64,000 bases of DNA. Source: Bacteroidia bacterium. Lineage in GTDB: Bacteria > Bacteroidota > Bacteroidia > B-17B0 > Aurantibacillaceae. How positions within the stretch are numbered: the stretch's first letter is position 1; every line of letters starts with the position of its first letter. The DNA lies in assembly GCA_014378485.1 (NCBI GenBank), contig JACMNO010000111.1:1-64000 (forward strand), in the 5' to 3' direction. Position numbers and translations under genes: made by a program. Shown in pieces: positions 39,739-50,423 of the stretch. A model generated the notes under the pieces. That model was not told where the DNA came from and searched no databases. It saw nothing but the letters and a program-made list of their open reading frames with translations.

Positions 39739-40674
39739 ATAAAAAGAAAACACATATTTATTTTTCTCACGTTTAGCGTCCTTTTTTTTAAAGCTCAGCG
39801 TTTAGAACCTTATTATGAAAATAAAAAATGGGGCTTTAAAGCCGGACAAAAAGTGGTGATTCCTTATGAATATGATACTGCTTTTGTATTTGATAAAACC
39901 AACCAGATTGCCTTAGTTGCTAATAGAAACGACTTCAATAAAATAGTAAATCCTTTAACAGGTGAAGAAGAAATTTCTTTTGATTATTTTTATATAGATA
40001 CTAAGAATAATAAGTTTAAATTATTGGCAGAACATTTTCCGGACAGTATGTTTACCTTTCCATACCAGCAGGAGTTAAAATCTTCTTACATAGACTCTAC
40101 CGGTTATTTTAAAATTCTGTTTCAAAATAAGCTATACCTTTTCTCTAAAAACGGAAAACAGTTATCTGCTGGCTTTGATAACATTTATACTTCGAAAACA
40201 CCCGGTTTTTTCGAGACAGAAAACGGTTCAGAAATTGATAAAAGAATCGTTCGAGAAAAGGGCCTGATTGATTCTTCCGGATTGGTGATCGTAAAATGTA
40301 AATATCATGATATAAAAATCAATAATGAAGATAGCTCTGTATATTGCTGCAGCGCCGTGTACAATAGCCGTCAGAATGATGATGTGTATGATTTTGAAGG
40401 AAAGCTGATTTATACCAATAAAAAACACATCGAGTTTTCATCCAAAACCATTCATGTTTTAAAATCCTATAAATCCTCTGAAAGTTTCACGATCGAAAAT
40501 TTATTGACCAATGATTCATATGAAATTGAAGGTAATGGATTTTACTATCTAAAAATGAATAAAGCACTTATTGTTAATAATAACGTTTGGTTTATTCTCG
40601 ACCTCCTAACAAGGAAGAGGCAAAAAGTAGACAGGGAAGAATACTTTAAAAATTTGCTTCAATTGCTTGATTAG
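39739..40674 (+). CDS. secreted WG-repeat-like protein of unknown function; canonical-start ORF is 39853..40674
   Basis: Upstream in-frame extension reads (I)KRKHIFIFLTFSVLFFKAQRLEPYYENKKWGFKAGQKVVIPYEYD, a signal peptide plus WG-like motif; no ATG/GTG/TTG available before 39853. Confidence 0.6.
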   Translation: MKRKHIFIFLTFSVLFFKAQRLEPYYENKKWGFKAGQKVVIPYEYDTAFVFDKTNQIALVANRNDFNKIVNPLTGEEEISFDYFYIDTKNNKFKLLAEHFPDSMFTFPYQQELKSSYIDSTGYFKILFQNKLYLFSKNGKQLSAGFDNIYTSKTPGFFETENGSEIDKRIVREKGLIDSSGLVIVKCKYHDIKINNEDSSVYCCSAVYNSRQNDDVYDFEGKLIYTNKKHIEFSSKTIHVLKSYKSSESFTIENLLTNDSYEIEGNGFYYLKMNKALIVNNNVWFILDLLTRKRQKVDREEYFKNLLQLLD

Positions 40675-40675
40675 G

Positions 40676-41119
40676 ATGAACTCTTTTAAAATTGATATCT
40701 CAAATCTTAAACATCATGATGATGCAGCCGCGCAATTAATTGAATTTGCTGGAGCAGAGAGGGTATTTTTATTTGATGCACCAATGGGCGCTGGTAAAAC
40801 AACTTTTATCAAGACTTTGTGCAGGCGTCTTCATATAACTGACACTATGAGTAGCCCAACTTATTCTATTGTAAATGAATATCATACGAATTCAAATCTT
40901 AAGCTTTTTCATTTCGATCTATACAGGATAAAAACGGCTGAAGAACTGTACGAATTAGGATTTGAAGAGTATGTTTTATCCGGAAATTATGTTTTTATTG
41001 AATGGCCTGAACTCTCTTTATCTTTTTTAAGTTCTTACCTAAGAATAATCATTAATTCCGAAAATAATATTCGTTATCTTTGTGCTGAAATTATTACAAA
41101 TAATGAAATTACCAATTAG
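40676..41119 (+). CDS. tsaE: tRNA threonylcarbamoyladenosine biosynthesis ATPase TsaE
   Basis: FDAPMGAGKTTFIKTLCRRL, SSPTYSIVNEY, HFDLYRI, FIEWPE. Confidence 0.95.
   Translation: MNSFKIDISNLKHHDDAAAQLIEFAGAERVFLFDAPMGAGKTTFIKTLCRRLHITDTMSSPTYSIVNEYHTNSNLKLFHFDLYRIKTAEELYELGFEEYVLSGNYVFIEWPELSLSFLSSYLRIIINSENNIRYLCAEIITNNEITN
41075..41082 (+). promoter_or_regulatory. Bacteroidota-type -7 box inside the tsaE 3' end
   Basis: TATCTTTG, 20 nt upstream of ATG 41103. Confidence 0.55.
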
Positions 41120-41942
41120 TCTCTTATTATTTTTTATCCCTTTCTGCATTTTTTCTCAATCAGAACAATTGAATACTTCAACTGTTTCGACTCCGAAAAA
41201 AAAAGGAAATTTTTATGCATCTTGGGGATATACTCGCTGCTGGTTTAGTAAAAGTGATATTCACTTTAAGGACCGCTCAAATAAGTACCATGAGGCAACA
41301 GGAAGGTATAATGATTATGATTTCACTATTTATGACGCCGAAGCAAAAGACAGGCCTGATTTTGATCAGATTAAAGATGTGGTGAACATAACAATTCCGC
41401 AGTTTGTCGTTCATGCAGGTTACTACTTTAATAATAAACATGATTTTGGTATTGAAATAAATTATGACCACGCCAAATACGTGGTAACTAATTACCAAAA
41501 AGTTCGGGTGAAAGGAACCTTTAACGGAGAGTATGTGGACAAAGATACGATCATTGATCCTGATAATTTTTTGCATTTCGAACATACCGATGGAGCAAAT
41601 TTTTGGATGATTAATTTTTTGAAACGTTGGAAATTATATGAACCTTCAAAAAAATTTAACGTTGGTTTTGTGGTAAAACCGGGTGCGGGCATAGTTTATC
41701 CCAGAACGGATGTAACTATGTTTGGAGAGCGACTAAATAACAAATGGCATATTGCAGGTTGGATTGTTGGTGTTGAATCCGGATTAAGAATGGAGTTCCT
41801 GAAACACGGTGTTTTTGAATTTACCGGAAAAGGGGTCTATGCTGATTACAGAAATGCCTTAGTACTTGGTAAAGGAAATGGTAAAGCGAGTCATCATTTT
41901 TTTGCGGCCCAACTCACTATGACTTTAGGGTTTATTCTTTAA
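41103..41942 (+). CDS. outer-membrane beta-barrel-like protein of unknown function
   Basis: Signal peptide MKLPISLLLFFIPFCIFSQ; barrel-like C-terminus HHFFAAQLTMTLGFIL. Confidence 0.65.
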   Translation: MKLPISLLLFFIPFCIFSQSEQLNTSTVSTPKKKGNFYASWGYTRCWFSKSDIHFKDRSNKYHEATGRYNDYDFTIYDAEAKDRPDFDQIKDVVNITIPQFVVHAGYYFNNKHDFGIEINYDHAKYVVTNYQKVRVKGTFNGEYVDKDTIIDPDNFLHFEHTDGANFWMINFLKRWKLYEPSKKFNVGFVVKPGAGIVYPRTDVTMFGERLNNKWHIAGWIVGVESGLRMEFLKHGVFEFTGKGVYADYRNALVLGKGNGKASHHFFAAQLTMTLGFIL

Positions 41943-42018
41943 CTATAAGAAATTTCTCTTTAATACACATTTGTATTTCTTACAACTTGATTTGTGAAAT
42001 AAATATTATATTTATTCT

Positions 42019-45000
42019 ATGAAATCATTCATTTGTATAATAGTTACAGTTCTTTTTTTTAACTTACAGTCATTATCGCAGCAAATTGTATTTAACCCAC
42101 TAGTTAACTGTGGTTCAGATACTTCATTTTTATCTGGGAATACTCAAAATTATTTCCATTCATCTGATATCCACATTGATAAAAGGGGGAATTACCATTT
42201 AGCAGGCTTTTCTAGTGGATATAATTATCCGAGTCAATCCGTGATGTTATATAGGAAATATAATAAACAGAAATTACCAATTTATTCTCGAAGTTATGTA
42301 AAACCATCTATAGGCGAAATAAATGGAGGTAATGAATATTTGAATAGTGTGACTACTGACGATTCATTAAATTATTATTACACAGGTCAATTCATGGGTA
42401 AGGGTAATTTTATTTTTGATAACCTTTATTATATCTGGGGCTCATCTTCTAACATATATGATTTTGCATTTATAACGAAGCATGATTCATTAAATAACCT
42501 AAAAAATCTTACCATTTTTGCCCCAAATTATGCAAGTAATTCTTCAAATAATGGATTTTGTGCTTTTACAGATATAGTTTATTTAAATGGTAAAATATAT
42601 ACTATTTTAAATACTGCTTTGCCAGGTTTTCTAAAAACATGTAATATATCAAATAATTCATGGACAAATGTGGGTTCATTGATAACGCCTGGCATGTATT
42701 TACTTGAGTATAATTTGTCAGGAAATTTAATAAATAAAATATTAATCACAGATTCTTATAATTCAATGCCTAACATTTTTTATTATGGAAGTGGCGCTTA
42801 TTCTCATTTTAATTCAAAAGCTGCTTCACTTGTAATTGATAAACAAAATAGACTTTTAATTCACTATTTGAATCAAACTAGGCCTGGGGAATATTTAAAT
42901 GCACCAATTACATTCGGTCCAAATGTATTAATGCCCGCTAATATGCCATTGAATATGTTGTATCCCAAAGGTGTTTCAACTATGGCAATTTATGATCCTG
43001 TGCATGGTTGGATAAATGGTAAAGTAATAGAAAAAGGAAATCTTTCCAATATAACTGGCTGTATTACTAATAGTGGTTCTGATATACATGGCAATAAATA
43101 CTTTTTAGGTAATAATATCTCATCAACAAGTTTTACAAATAATATCAGTATTATTAATAATGATAGTTTAAACAGTTTGGGTGCTTCGATTTCTAAAATT
43201 GATGTAAATGGAAATTTTGTTTGGAATAAATATTTCTTCAATTGTAGTATTGTTGATATGAAGCTATCGCCAGATGAAAAGCACATTGGAGTTGTAGTAA
43301 ATCCAAACGCTAGTTACACTACTTATATTTATTTTGGAAATAAATTTAGTTTTGGAAATTCACAAACGAATTTAGATACTGTTTATACGCCTAGTGGAGG
43401 CTCTGTGTTTTTGCAGTTTAGTAATAATGGTGTATTAGAGAAAAGTTACAATTTTACCTCATTGAATTTAGGTTTGTTTTTAAATATAGATGATAACGGC
43501 TATTTTAATTTAAATGGAATTAAAGTTCCTCAGGCACCTTCATATAATACTCGTACTACTTCAATAAAAATAGATGGAAATACTGGGCAGTGCACAGGTC
43601 CTGCATTTCCAGGAGGATTAAATGATACTTTATTTATTCATTTACCAAAAAAAGAATTATGTAGTAATACCTCTTTATATATTCCTTGGATTTCCACACC
43701 CTCAATACCTACAATTAATCTTGGTTATTATATAAATGGAAGTACCACTAAAAACTTTATAGCTAGTAATATTGCCGCTCAAACATATGGCTATCAGTGG
43801 AATATGCCGAATGTAATTCTTGGAGCGGATAGTATTAAATTATTTATTGAGAGTAGTGATTTATTATTTTCTCATCAAATTGGGTTTTATAAATTTCGCT
43901 CAAATAAAAATATACTCACATCAAGAGATACAACTATTTGTAAAAACATTCCATTAGTTCTCGCTCCAATTAATCCATCTAATTTAATTTGGTCACCTGC
44001 AAGTTATTTTACAAATCCACAGCTTGATACTACTCAAGTGGTTGGTATTACTAATGCTACTCAATTATTTGTAAAGGAAACATATACAAATTCCGTTTGT
44101 TTTAGCTATGATACCATTAATGTTCAAGTTTTTCTTGATCCGGTAGCAGCCTTTTCTCATTCACTATTACCCACAAGTTTATCATTGTTGAATAACAGTA
44201 TAAATTCTGATTCTATAAAATGGATAGTTAATAATGTAATGGCAACTACATATCCAAATAATTTAGTAACAGGATTTACATCACCAACAATGACAGTTTG
44301 TTTACTTGCTAGCAAATGTATAACAGATACAATTTGTCAAATAATTAATGTCCGTTACGCTGTAAATGATTCTCTTGAAATTTGTGCCTTAGACAGTGCT
44401 TTTTTACAAGGAAATTGGCAATTTTCTCCCGGCATCTATACTGATACATTGACTGCAACTTTTAATATAGATTCAATAGTAAAGACAACTTTGATAGTTC
44501 ATCCGGTTAAAAGCCGGCATACAGTTTTTTCAGTTTGTAGTAATGACAGTATATTCTTTAACGGTCAATACCATCATAATAATTATGTTTTTTCAGATAC
44601 TCTGGTAACATCATATGGTTGCGATAGTATTGTGAAAACAACGATAAACTTCAAACCTGTTTATTTTACTGCTACTAATATGTTTATTTGTGCATACGAC
44701 AGTGTGTTTTTAGAAGGGCAATACCGTGATCAGCCAGGATTTTTTAGAGATACTCTTCAATCAATTTATGGTTGCGATAGTATTGTTCATACGCAACTAA
44801 ATATTAATATAACTGATATAGGCACTACATTAAACGGGGCCGCCATTATGGCAAATGCTGTAAATGCAACATACCAATGGATTAATTGCTCAAATAATTT
44901 CCCATTAGTTAATGGAACAAGCCAGGTTTATAACCCAACCAATAATGGAAGTTACGCCTGTATTGTAAACCAGTTTAATTGCATAGACACTACAGCGTGT

Positions 45001-45267
45001 GTAACAGTGATGTCTGTAGGACTTACCAATACGCTTAAAGAAAAAGATGTCATTTACTACCCAAACCCTACAAACGGTATTTTCACAATTGAACTCGAAG
45101 AAACTGCAACTCTAGATATCTTTAATGTTTTTTCAGAGCTGATTTATAATGAGAATTTAAAACAAATCAGTAATAGAATTGACTTAACCAATTTACCGGA
45201 TGGAATTTACTTTATTAAAGTAACCCTGGATAAACAAGTTAAAAATGCTGTCATTATAAAAAAATAA
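42019..45267 (+). CDS. large secreted protein with C-terminal T9SS type A sorting domain
   Basis: Signal peptide; C-terminus IYYPNPTNGIFTIELEETATLDIFNVFSELIYNENL...LPDGIYFIKVTLDKQVKNAVIIKK. Confidence 0.9.
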   Translation: MKSFICIIVTVLFFNLQSLSQQIVFNPLVNCGSDTSFLSGNTQNYFHSSDIHIDKRGNYHLAGFSSGYNYPSQSVMLYRKYNKQKLPIYSRSYVKPSIGEINGGNEYLNSVTTDDSLNYYYTGQFMGKGNFIFDNLYYIWGSSSNIYDFAFITKHDSLNNLKNLTIFAPNYASNSSNNGFCAFTDIVYLNGKIYTILNTALPGFLKTCNISNNSWTNVGSLITPGMYLLEYNLSGNLINKILITDSYNSMPNIFYYGSGAYSHFNSKAASLVIDKQNRLLIHYLNQTRPGEYLNAPITFGPNVLMPANMPLNMLYPKGVSTMAIYDPVHGWINGKVIEKGNLSNITGCITNSGSDIHGNKYFLGNNISSTSFTNNISIINNDSLNSLGASISKIDVNGNFVWNKYFFNCSIVDMKLSPDEKHIGVVVNPNASYTTYIYFGNKFSFGNSQTNLDTVYTPSGGSVFLQFSNNGVLEKSYNFTSLNLGLFLNIDDNGYFNLNGIKVPQAPSYNTRTTSIKIDGNTGQCTGPAFPGGLNDTLFIHLPKKELCSNTSLYIPWISTPSIPTINLGYYINGSTTKNFIASNIAAQTYGYQWNMPNVILGADSIKLFIESSDLLFSHQIGFYKFRSNKNILTSRDTTICKNIPLVLAPINPSNLIWSPASYFTNPQLDTTQVVGITNATQLFVKETYTNSVCFSYDTINVQVFLDPVAAFSHSLLPTSLSLLNNSINSDSIKWIVNNVMATTYPNNLVTGFTSPTMTVCLLASKCITDTICQIINVRYAVNDSLEICALDSAFLQGNWQFSPGIYTDTLTATFNIDSIVKTTLIVHPVKSRHTVFSVCSNDSIFFNGQYHHNNYVFSDTLVTSYGCDSIVKTTINFKPVYFTATNMFICAYDSVFLEGQYRDQPGFFRDTLQSIYGCDSIVHTQLNINITDIGTTLNGAAIMANAVNATYQWINCSNNFPLVNGTSQVYNPTNNGSYACIVNQFNCIDTTACVTVMSVGLTNTLKEKDVIYYPNPTNGIFTIELEETATLDIFNVFSELIYNENLKQISNRIDLTNLPDGIYFIKVTLDKQVKNAVIIKK

Positions 45268-45277
45268 TGCATTAAAA

Positions 45278-45793
45278 TTAAAAACCTATTTTTCCTTTAT
45301 TTGATTCAAAACTGTTTTTAAGTCCGAGCATTTTTATCGCGGTAACCGCCGCTTCATCTCCTTTGTTACCATGTTTGCCACCGGTTCGGTCTTCAGCCTG
45401 TTCCTGTGTATTAACCGTTAATACACCGAAAATAAAAGGCATATTGAATTTAAGGTTTAGGTTAGTAATTCCCTTAGCTACAGCATCGCAAATAAAATCA
45501 AAGTGTTTGGTATCGCCCTGAATCACACAACCAATACAAATAACGGCATCTACATGGCTCAGTTCGGCCATGTATTGAGCGCCTAAGGTTAGTTCAAAGG
45601 CTCCCGGAACAGTTTTAGTTATGATATTCTTTTCTTTTACACCATGTTTAATTAAGGTATCATAAGCGCCCTTCATTAAACCATGTGTGATGGTGTGGTT
45701 CCATTCTGCCCACACAATTCCGAATTTCATCTTTGATGCATCCGGAATTTCTGTTCCTTCAAAAGTGGATAGGTTTTTATGTTCGCTTGCCAT
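45278..45793 (-). CDS. ribH: 6,7-dimethyl-8-ribityllumazine synthase
   Basis: [57 protein letters not shown]. Confidence 0.96.
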   Translation of the reverse strand: MASEHKNLSTFEGTEIPDASKMKFGIVWAEWNHTITHGLMKGAYDTLIKHGVKEKNIITKTVPGAFELTLGAQYMAELSHVDAVICIGCVIQGDTKHFDFICDAVAKGITNLNLKFNMPFIFGVLTVNTQEQAEDRTGGKHGNKGDEAAVTAIKMLGLKNSFESNKGKIGF

Positions 45794-45814
45794 AATTTAC
45801 TTTTTAAAACAAAA

Positions 45815-45840
45815 AAAGGTGACTTACATCACCTTTCTTT
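45815..45840 (-). terminator. probable hairpin/terminator
   Basis: AAAGGTGActtacaTCACCTTT with T/A tracts between TPR gene and ribH. Confidence 0.65.
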
Positions 45841-45856
45841 TTATTGAATTTATCTC

Positions 45857-46615
45857 TTATTGAATGTTTCCTAAAGTTTTAACCCTTGCAATGTATTTGT
45901 CTACATCACGTGCTTCAGAGCTTTTTGAGTATTCATTTTTTAAACGCTCATAGGTTGCCAACGCTTCAGTATAATTAGCTTTTTGCTCATAAGCAAATGC
46001 AGCTTTCTTCAAGTAAATTGGAGTTGTAAATGAATTAGTAGATTGATCTGCTGCTTTCAAATAAAATTTAATGGCTTCGTCCACCTTATTCAATTCCATA
46101 TTAGCATCTCCAATAGCACCAATTGCAACCGGCGCTACCATTTCGTCTTTTACATCATATTGCTCTAAATAACCTATAGCTTCTTCAAATTTACCGGTAC
46201 GTAATAAACAGATTCCTGCATAATAATTAGCTAAACTTCCTGTTTTGGTAGCCCCATAATTATCAGCAATATCTTTAAAACCCATCATCGTTTTAGGGCC
46301 ATCAGCTGTTTGAACATTTAATCCACCGTTCAAAGCTACTAAAAAGCTATCTTTTTCAAAATAGGTTTGAGCAAAAAAAGCTTCGTTTGAGGCTGTTTTT
46401 TCTTCGCCAGGCAACCAGTAAAATTTATAGAAACTGAAGATAGCGACAATAGCTAAAAGAGCGCCACCACCATAAGTAATTGCTTTCTTATTCTTCTCGT
46501 AAAAAAACTCCAGTCCTCCAAAATCCATATTTTTAGATGATGATTTTTTAACAGACTTTGTTTCAAAATCATTACCGTTTTCTACTTGCTCAATTTGTTC
46601 AATTTCTTCAGACAT
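45857..46615 (-). CDS. membrane-anchored tetratricopeptide repeat protein
   Basis: Single TM (AITYGGGALLAIVAIFSFYKFYW) followed by TPR-like repeats. Confidence 0.8.
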   Translation of the reverse strand: MSEEIEQIEQVENGNDFETKSVKKSSSKNMDFGGLEFFYEKNKKAITYGGGALLAIVAIFSFYKFYWLPGEEKTASNEAFFAQTYFEKDSFLVALNGGLNVQTADGPKTMMGFKDIADNYGATKTGSLANYYAGICLLRTGKFEEAIGYLEQYDVKDEMVAPVAIGAIGDANMELNKVDEAIKFYLKAADQSTNSFTTPIYLKKAAFAYEQKANYTEALATYERLKNEYSKSSEARDVDKYIARVKTLGNIQ

Positions 46616-46703
46616 ATTAATTTAAAATTTTGAGTTGCGAAGATAAATAAAATTATCTACTATAAAAAAGAAAATAGCCCTGTTTTTAACCTTTTAAAGT
46701 TAA

Positions 46704-47081
46704 TTAATCCTCTGTCACAGCTATATCTCTGATCAAATTTTCTTTATTTTTCACAGTAATAGATAATCCACCACTAACTTCGTATGGTGGAGGAACATCC
46801 AAATCACGGCCCACGGCAAAAATATAATATGTTCCTTTAAAAAATGAGATGCTGTAATTTCCGTAGGAATCTGCCTGAACATAAGTATCATATGAGGTAT
46901 ATTCTTTGCCAGGAAATTCAGAACTGTTAAATTTTATATATACATAAGCATCAGGAATAGGCTTATTATGATGTTTCACTGTGCCCTTCAGGGTTGATTT
47001 ACCTCCTGTTTGATTTTTTTTACAGGAGCCGGATAAGATGATTAATGAGATAAATAGGAAAAGCTTTGCTGATAGTTTCAT
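46704..47081 (-). CDS. putative lipoprotein with carboxypeptidase-regulatory-like fold
   Basis: Lipobox LSGSCKK; LKGTVKHHNKPIPDAYVYIKF...YGNYSISFFKGTYYIFAVG. Confidence 0.65.
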   Translation of the reverse strand: MKLSAKLFLFISLIILSGSCKKNQTGGKSTLKGTVKHHNKPIPDAYVYIKFNSSEFPGKEYTSYDTYVQADSYGNYSISFFKGTYYIFAVGRDLDVPPPYEVSGGLSITVKNKENLIRDIAVTED

Positions 47082-47191
47082 TTTTGAAGGGTTTAATGCA
47101 TTTTTAAATATGCGATCTGCGGCAAATAGTTGTAATAATAAATCATTTAAAAAGCTTCGTAAAAATAAAGCTAATTAATTTAAATAGCAAT

Positions 47192-48700
47192 TTACTCGAC
47201 AAACCAGCCAATCAAGCGCCTGCGTAATTTACCGCTGTAGGTCTGGGTTTGGTAATCGGTATAATTATTTGTAGCATTTATACATTTGGCAAACTGTTTC
47301 ACACGGTATTTTACCTCTTCACTTAACAAATCAAATAATTCAAAGGCTTCATCAAAATCAGCGGCGTTGTCTTTAATTCTACCAAAATGGTCATCCAGTG
47401 ATTGGTCTAAAACTGTTTGTGGCTTTAAGCCTTTTCTTAAACATTGTAAATAGCGTTCCCTCACAATAAATGCTTCAGCAGATGAATTTAAAAACCGGGC
47501 TTTAATGTCTTCCGGTAATTCATAATCATTCTCTAATTCATAATCCCACTCATCCTTGTAGCGTTGCTCTAAATATAAATGCGGCGCTACAAATACGTGT
47601 TTCCAGTCAATTGGGAACTGCCATAAATTAAAACGCCTTGAATTATTTCCCAGATCAACAATATTGAATTTCTTTTTATTTGGAAGCACACGTGAACCCC
47701 GGCCAATCATCTGGTGATAAAGGGTCAATGATTTAGTGGCTCTGTTTAACATAATAGTTTCCACTTCAGGCTCATCAAAACCGGTGGTTAATATACTTAC
47801 CGAACTTAAAATACCATCTTTAGTATTCCTGAACCAATCTAATGTTTCAGCTCTATCCCTATCACTAAAAGTACTATCCAAATATTTGATAGGATACCCT
47901 TTGGCTTTAAACATATTATACACTGAAATACTGGTTAAAATACCTGCATTAAAAATTAATGTTTTAGTTCCTTTTCCTACTTCTTCATAAGCATCGAGCA
48001 ATTTGCCCTGCATGATAGCTTGAGTATATAGCATCTCATGCGAACCGGTTGTAAATTCACCATTGTTACCAATACGCAATGTGCTTAAATTTACGTCATT
48101 AGAGTAGGTAACGCCTTCCGCTAAAAAACCCTGTTCAATTAATGAAGAGATACTTTCACCAACAATAATTTCTTTGTAGGTTTGATAGAGCGGTAGTTTT
48201 TTATTACTGCTTAATGGGGTGGCTGTTACTCCTAAAATATTGACGTTCTCGAAGTAATGAAATATTTTTCGGAATGAATTATAATGAGCCTCATCCACGA
48301 TTACTAAACCAATATCTTCTAAAAACTGTTCATCTTCCTGCAAACGGTTATTTAGTGTTTCCACCAATGCCGTGAAACTCTGGTAATCACTTTGTTGGGT
48401 TAAGGTTTTTACTTCTGAGTTGATTACTTTATTTCTTATACCAAGACCAACAAGCACATCTGAAGTTTGCTTACTTAATTCAATACGATGAGTTAATATT
48501 AAAACTTTACGGTTAAAGTGGTTAATATAGCGTTTGGCGATTTCTGAGAAGATGATGGTTTTGCCACCACCGGTAGGAAGCTGAAATAAAATATTTTCGT
48601 TTGGTTTGGCTTCTTTTAATTTATTGAAAATTGTATTTACGGCCTCTTCCTGGTAGGGATATAATTGACGGGTCGATATGGTTTCTTCAGTTTCCAACAT
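47192..48700 (-). CDS. DEAD/DEAH box (SF2) helicase
   Basis: FQLPTGGGKTIIFSEIA, VIVDEAHYNSF, LGVTATPL, QMIGRGSRV. Confidence 0.93.
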   Translation of the reverse strand: MLETEETISTRQLYPYQEEAVNTIFNKLKEAKPNENILFQLPTGGGKTIIFSEIAKRYINHFNRKVLILTHRIELSKQTSDVLVGLGIRNKVINSEVKTLTQQSDYQSFTALVETLNNRLQEDEQFLEDIGLVIVDEAHYNSFRKIFHYFENVNILGVTATPLSSNKKLPLYQTYKEIIVGESISSLIEQGFLAEGVTYSNDVNLSTLRIGNNGEFTTGSHEMLYTQAIMQGKLLDAYEEVGKGTKTLIFNAGILTSISVYNMFKAKGYPIKYLDSTFSDRDRAETLDWFRNTKDGILSSVSILTTGFDEPEVETIMLNRATKSLTLYHQMIGRGSRVLPNKKKFNIVDLGNNSRRFNLWQFPIDWKHVFVAPHLYLEQRYKDEWDYELENDYELPEDIKARFLNSSAEAFIVRERYLQCLRKGLKPQTVLDQSLDDHFGRIKDNAADFDEAFELFDLLSEEVKYRVKQFAKCINATNNYTDYQTQTYSGKLRRRLIGWFVE

Positions 48701-48851
48701 TCAAAAAAATAAGCCTATAAACTTAGTATTTTTTTTGATTAAGCCGTAAAAAAATTGGAAATAAAAAGCAACGAGTTATTGACAATTAGATAGATATTAA
48801 TGATTAAATGCCAGTGTAAATATGTAAGATATTTTCAAAAATATTTATAAT

Positions 48852-50423
48852 TTAAAAAACTTCATCTATGTCATTTCTTCTTATGATATCATTGCTTGGC
48901 GCATCCTCATCATCCCACTTGGTTGATTGAAGTGTTTTCGTAGTTGGCTGTGATAAAAAATCTGAATTTTGAGCAATGCCAGAATTGTTATTGTTTCCTG
49001 AATAAATATCAGAGCCTTCAGTATAATCAAGATCTGTGAACTTAGCAAATTGACCGATAAATTTTAATGGCACATCTACAATAGATCCGTGCCTGTTTTT
49101 GGCAATAATAATTTCTGCCCTGTTTTTTGTTGGCTGGTTATTTTCATCCACTTCAATACCGTAATATTCAGGACGGTAAATAAACATAACCATATCCGCA
49201 TCCTGCTCAATGGCACCCGATTCACGTAAATCACTTAACTGCGGACGTTTACTTCCCCCAGGCCTGTTCTCTACCTGACGACTTAATTGTGATAGAGCAA
49301 TGATAGGAATCTCTAATTCTTTGGCCAATGATTTTAAACCACGGGATATGGCTGAGATTTCCTGCTCACGGTTTCCTTTACTGTCTGGTCCGCCACTCAT
49401 TAACTGCAAATAGTCAATAATGATCATGGAAATATTTTGTTGTTCTTTTAAACGGCGTGCCTTAGCTCTTAATTCAAAGATAGACAGGGCAGGGGTATCA
49501 TCAATGTACAAAGGCGCTACTGATAATTTTTTGATCCGCTCGTTTAATTGAACAAACTCATGATTATCTAAATTACCTTTTAAGATCTTATCCTGGTTAA
49601 TTTCTGTTTCGGAAGAAATCAAACGTTTTACCAATTGCAATGAAGACATCTCTAATGAAAAAATAGCAACCGGTTTATTAAATTCAACGGCTGCATTTTT
49701 TGCCATGGTAACCACAAAAGCGGTTTTACCCATACCTGGCCGAGCCGCTAAGATCATCAGATCTGATTTTTGCCATCCTCCTGTAATTCTATCTAGGGCA
49801 GTAAAGCCAGATGGAACACCTAACATACCATCTTTTTGTTGGGCAGCCATTTCAATTTCAGTAATAGCCTGTGCAATTAATGATGTCATGCCGGCATGTT
49901 GCTTGCGCACATTTGAATCTAAAATTTCAAAAATATGTTGTGTGGTAGCATCCAATAATTCAAATACATCCGTGCTATCTTCGTAAGCCGATTTGATCGT
50001 TTCTGTGCTGATACGAATTAACTCACGCTGTAAATATTTTTGTGCAACGATACGAGCATGATATTCAATATTTGCTGATGAAGCGATGCGGTTCGTTAAT
50101 GATGAAACATAAAAAGATCCACCAACGAGTTCCAATTCTCCGCTGCGTTTTAATTCCTGAGTAACCGTTAAAATATCAACGGGTTCGGAACGGTTAAACA
50201 GATTATAAATTGCTTTAAAAATAATTCCGTTTTGTTCTTTATAAAAACTTTCAGAGGAGAGCACATCAATCACCGTGCTTAATGCATCTTTTTCTAAAAG
50301 CATTGCTCCTAAAACAGCTTCTTCTAACTCAATGGCCTGTGGCTGAAGTTTACCAACTTCATTGGCAGTTAACGGAGTATATAATTTTTTACGGGTCTTA
50401 TTTTGATTATCGAAATTTTGCAT
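48852..50423 (-). CDS. dnaB: replicative DNA helicase DnaB
   Basis: PQAIELEEAVLGAMLLEKDAL; AARPGMGKTAFVVTMA; IIIDYLQLMSG; ELEIPIIALSQLSRQVE. Confidence 0.97.
   Translation of the reverse strand: MQNFDNQNKTRKKLYTPLTANEVGKLQPQAIELEEAVLGAMLLEKDALSTVIDVLSSESFYKEQNGIIFKAIYNLFNRSEPVDILTVTQELKRSGELELVGGSFYVSSLTNRIASSANIEYHARIVAQKYLQRELIRISTETIKSAYEDSTDVFELLDATTQHIFEILDSNVRKQHAGMTSLIAQAITEIEMAAQQKDGMLGVPSGFTALDRITGGWQKSDLMILAARPGMGKTAFVVTMAKNAAVEFNKPVAIFSLEMSSLQLVKRLISSETEINQDKILKGNLDNHEFVQLNERIKKLSVAPLYIDDTPALSIFELRAKARRLKEQQNISMIIIDYLQLMSGGPDSKGNREQEISAISRGLKSLAKELEIPIIALSQLSRQVENRPGGSKRPQLSDLRESGAIEQDADMVMFIYRPEYYGIEVDENNQPTKNRAEIIIAKNRHGSIVDVPLKFIGQFAKFTDLDYTEGSDIYSGNNNNSGIAQNSDFLSQPTTKTLQSTKWDDEDAPSNDIIRRNDIDEVF

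Noticed and set aside
47192-48700. SF2 helicase as part of a defence island
   Set aside because: Neighbours are housekeeping or lipoprotein genes with no nuclease or methylase partner; treated as a stand-alone DEAD/DEAH helicase.
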